64,000 nt of DNA from G963662905 sp963676415 (GTDB taxonomy: Bacteria; Bacteroidota; Bacteroidia; Bacteroidales; WRLA01): NCBI GenBank assembly GCA_963676415.1, contig OY781097.1:3100001-3164000 (forward strand), in the 5' to 3' direction. The notes under the pieces are model-generated. The model saw nothing but the letters and a program-made list of their open reading frames with translations. It had not been told where the DNA came from and did no database searches. The position numbers and the translations under genes were made by a program. This document shows positions 61,533-64,000 of this stretch, one piece after another; position 1 is the first letter of the stretch, and every line of letters starts with the position of its first letter.

Positions 61533-64000
61533 GATTATTTGTTTTTATAAATTTCCTAAGTTTTGATAGCAATTCCATTATTGTTTCAATGTCGAATGCG
61601 TCAATAGCATCTATTAATTTCTCTGAGTAAATGTTCAGGGCTTTATTATCATATTTTATTGCTGTATCTAAAATCAGGTCAGCGAGGCTGTTCAAATCCT
61701 CAAATGATTGCTGTTCCTCCAGCTTAGCGAGCAGAGGTTCGATTTGTTCTTTCAAAACGACTGATTCTTTTTGTAATTCTTTTTCAGAAAGGAGAGTTTT
61801 GTCCTGGCTTTTGGAATGATCATCTTTCTTTTTTTTCCTGTAGGGCAAATATTGTTTTAAAACTTTAATTAGCTCTTCGGACTGTATGGGTTTTAGGAGA
61901 ATGGCATTAAAATCAAACTTTTCCAAAATGCTTAATTCGCCCTTGAGCACAGAAGCTGTGGCTGCTATACAGGGAATATTGCTGTTCTTTCCATTTCTTA
62001 ACTGGTTCAGAAATCCAAAACCGTCTAATTTTGGCATTCTAATATCGGTGATAATCAAATCTGTCTTTTTGCGTTCCAAAGCTTGCATGCCTTCTAAGCC
62101 GTTATTGGCTGTATGAACTAAAAACCCAAGGTCGTGCAGCAAATCTTGCATATAGTTGAGGTTGCTTTCAATATCATCTACAACAAGTATGCGACTTGAC
62201 TCAAAAATGTATTCTGTTTGCTCAGTTTTTGAATGCACCGTTTCTATGTTTTCAACGCAAACAACATTATTAAGTATAAGAGTAAACTGGCTTCCTATTT
62301 TTTCCTTTGATTTAAGGACGATATCACCATCCAGTAATTTTGCTAATTTTTTACTGATGCTTAGTCCTAAACCTGTTCCCCCATACTCTTTAAAGTCCTG
62401 GCCTTCTTGTTGCACAAATGATTCAAATACTTTATCGAGCATATTTTTGCTAATACCAATACCGGTGTCTTCCACCTCAAACCGAAGCTTATAGTGTTTT
62501 TCTGAACTGTCATCATCAGTAATCTGCTCTTTTTTCAGAATAATCCTTATTTGCCCTTCGTGGGTAAATTTAATCGCATTGCTGATTAAGTTGTATAGAA
62601 TTTGCCTTATTCTAACTTCATCGGTACGGATTGATGTGTTTTTTAATTCTGCTATATTTGTCTCAAAGGATAATCCTTTGTTTTCTGCCTGAACCTTGAA
62701 CATGGTTTCCAGTTCCTTAAAAATTTTCAGTATATTTACATTTGATTTTCTGATTTCGATTTTGGCTGCTTCAATTTTCGAAAGGTCAAGAATGTCATTA
62801 ATGATATTAAGCAGACTTTTGCTGCTTACTTTAATGGATTCGAGATGTTTTAGGTTTACCGGATCTTTTAATTTTCTTGATAAAATATCGGTGAAACCAA
62901 TAACTGCATTCATTGGCGTTCTGATTTCGTGACTCATATTAGCCAGGAATTCACTTTTTGCACGGTTACCGGCTTCAGCCTCCAACTTTGCTTGTTCCAG
63001 CTTTTCGATAAATTTTTTCCGTTCTGTGATATTTTCTTTAACAGCAATGAAATTAGCAATCGTGCCTTTATCGTCGAATACAGGTGTGATTACTGCATTC
63101 TCCCAAAATATTTTTCCATATTTGGTTTTATTGCATAATTCTCCATTCCAGGTTTTACCGGATAAAATAGTTTGCCAGAGGTTCGAATACACTGATTTTG
63201 GAAGTATCCGGGCATTTAATATTCGTGGAGATTTTCCTTTAACCTCTTCGAATGTATATCCGGTGAGGCTTTTGAACGCTGGGTTTGTGTATTCAATTAA
63301 GCCTTTGGCATTCGTAATCACAACAACCACAGGGCTTTGTTCTACTGCACTCTTGAGTTTTGCAAGCTCCAGTTCGATTTCTTTCCTTCCTGTGATGTCT
63401 TCGCTAGTGCCTATAGTGCGTATTGGGGTTCCGTTATCATCGCGCTCAATAACGCTGCCTCTTTCGCTGAACCACAAGTAATTGCCATTTTTGTGCCTGT
63501 AGCGTATTTCATATGAAAATGAATTGATTCCGCTATTGATGTCCTTTTCAACTTTTTTTAAAATTTCATGATCTGCCGGATGTGTCAATTGGAACCACCA
63601 AGATATTGTGCTTTGAATTTCATCGCGATGAAATCCCAATGATTTATATTTAGTATAATGTGTGATTAATATATCTTTCTGTAACCTAGCATCATACCAG
63701 GCATAACCCGAACTCGTAAAGGCAGCATCCAAACGATATTGGTTTTCTCTAAGTTGATCATTTGTGTTCTCCAATTCGGTTGTGCGTTCCTGAACCAATA
63801 CCTCCAGATGTTTTTGATGCTTCAGAAGTTCTTGCTCAGCTTTCTTTTGTTCTGTGATGTCCAGAGCTGTAAAAATGCTCCCCTTTGACAAATTTCCTTT
63901 CTCTATCAAAGTGGAGGCCATGTCAATATAAAGGATTTTACCGTCCTTGGTTTTAAAACGTGTTTCCACGCGGCCCGTGCCGTATTTTTTTATCTGCTTA
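61516..64000 (-). CDS. Multi-PAS hybrid sensor histidine kinase, 5' part outside the window
   Basis: At least 827 residues read to the window edge, and the frame stays open past 63969, so the GTG there is not taken as the start. Domains in order: a PAS/PAC end (ETRFKTKDGKILYIDMAST), a coiled segment, two PAS domains (IRYRHKNGNYLWF; NAKGLIEYTNPAFKSLTGYT), HisKA (NMSHEIRTPMNAV), HATPase (NLISNAIKFTHEG, EDTGIGI), a receiver (VVDDIESN, IITDIRMPKLDGFG, LLKPIQ), and a helical tail that lacks the HxxKG motif of an Hpt domain. PAS-based sensing of redox or small ligands is inferred. Confidence 0.9.
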   Translation of the reverse strand, partial: KQIKKYGTGRVETRFKTKDGKILYIDMASTLIEKGNLSKGSIFTALDITEQKKAEQELLKHQKHLEVLVQERTTELENTNDQLRENQYRLDAAFTSSGYAWYDARLQKDILITHYTKYKSLGFHRDEIQSTISWWFQLTHPADHEILKKVEKDINSGINSFSYEIRYRHKNGNYLWFSERGSVIERDDNGTPIRTIGTSEDITGRKEIELELAKLKSAVEQSPVVVVITNAKGLIEYTNPAFKSLTGYTFEEVKGKSPRILNARILPKSVYSNLWQTILSGKTWNGELCNKTKYGKIFWENAVITPVFDDKGTIANFIAVKENITERKKFIEKLEQAKLEAEAGNRAKSEFLANMSHEIRTPMNAVIGFTDILSRKLKDPVNLKHLESIKVSSKSLLNIINDILDLSKIEAAKIEIRKSNVNILKIFKELETMFKVQAENKGLSFETNIAELKNTSIRTDEVRIRQILYNLISNAIKFTHEGQIRIILKKEQITDDDSSEKHYKLRFEVEDTGIGISKNMLDKVFESFVQQEGQDFKEYGGTGLGLSISKKLAKLLDGDIVLKSKEKIGSQFTLILNNVVCVENIETVHSKTEQTEYIFESSRILVVDDIESNLNYMQDLLHDLGFLVHTANNGLEGMQALERKKTDLIITDIRMPKLDGFGFLNQLRNGKNSNIPCIAATASVLKGELSILEKFDFNAILLKPIQSEELIKVLKQYLPYRKKKKDDHSKSQDKTLLSEKELQKESVVLKEQIEPLLAKLEEQQSFEDLNSLADLILDTAIKYDNKALNIYSEKLIDAIDAFDIETIMELLSKLRKFIKTNNHGNKK

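Noticed and set aside
61516..61810. Hpt domain at the end of the PAS kinase
   Set aside because: The helical tail lacks the HxxKG phosphotransfer motif.
1..64000. tRNA, rRNA or riboswitch
   Set aside because: No gap showed a cloverleaf, conserved rRNA string or known riboswitch core on reading; a covariance search was not possible.

Overview
The window reads as the chromosome of a member of the Bacteroidota (probably a Bacteroidales or Marinilabiliales-like lineage; the genus cannot be fixed by reading). The grounds are: a complete moxR-bat (Bacteroides aerotolerance) operon; five secreted proteins ending in the Por/type IX secretion (T9SS) sorting domain; promoters of the Bacteroidetes TTTG / TAnnTTTG type; near absence of Shine-Dalgarno sequences; and families common in this phylum (DUF4199, DUF5916, DUF4143 ATPase, MtaB, long Lgt).

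Layout. 125-8674 (+): promoter and eight-gene moxR-DUF58-bat operon. 8770-9963 (-): AAA/DUF4143 ATPase behind a repeated AATGCAAAA operator-like region. 10071-23352: an exopolysaccharide locus with two glycosyltransferases, an asparagine-synthase-like enzyme, an acyltransferase, a hydrolase, a Wzy/ligase-like polymerase, a Wzc-like co-polymerase broken by a frameshift, a small outer membrane efflux-type protein, a sugar transferase carrying a pseudo-receiver domain, and a response regulator. 23494-27486: uvrB, a DJ-1/PfpI protein and a LacI regulator. 27487-28851: mostly non-coding, holding a dead DUF1801 gene split by a 214-bp MITE-like element. 28852-34408: a DUF4199 membrane protein and a run of secreted unknowns, ending in a large leucine-rich-repeat protein. 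34508-34731: 32 tandem copies of TCACTNN directly upstream of a DUF3298 lipoprotein promoter. 35632-45887: mostly housekeeping (gapA, aroK, a macro-domain protein, an NfeD protease, an inositol phosphatase, lgt, mtaB), with a second MITE-like element at 41881-42222. 46182-60127: T9SS cargo genes, an IS4-type insertion sequence sitting inside a methyltransferase gene, and a stray copy of the mtaB 5' end. 60384-64000: two overlapping sensor-kinase genes, the second cut by the window edge.

How the parts work together. The bat genes encode membrane VWA and TPR proteins around a MoxR ATPase, an envelope stress or assembly complex. The EPS genes supply chain initiation (sugar transferase), extension (GT2 enzymes), decoration (acyltransferase, amidotransferase-like enzyme) and polymerisation/export (Wzy, Wzc, outer membrane protein), with receiver domains suggesting signalled control. 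The T9SS cargo proteins are different beta-propeller or hydrolase scaffolds sharing the same C-terminal sorting and anchoring module.

The most unusual features are the 158-bp diverged copy of the mtaB 5' end that brackets the T9SS block, the heptanucleotide array abutting a promoter, two MITE-like elements with target duplications, the reconstructable IS insertion, and the REC-like/sugar-transferase fusion with a four-cysteine insertion. I saw no rRNA, tRNA or CRISPR array.
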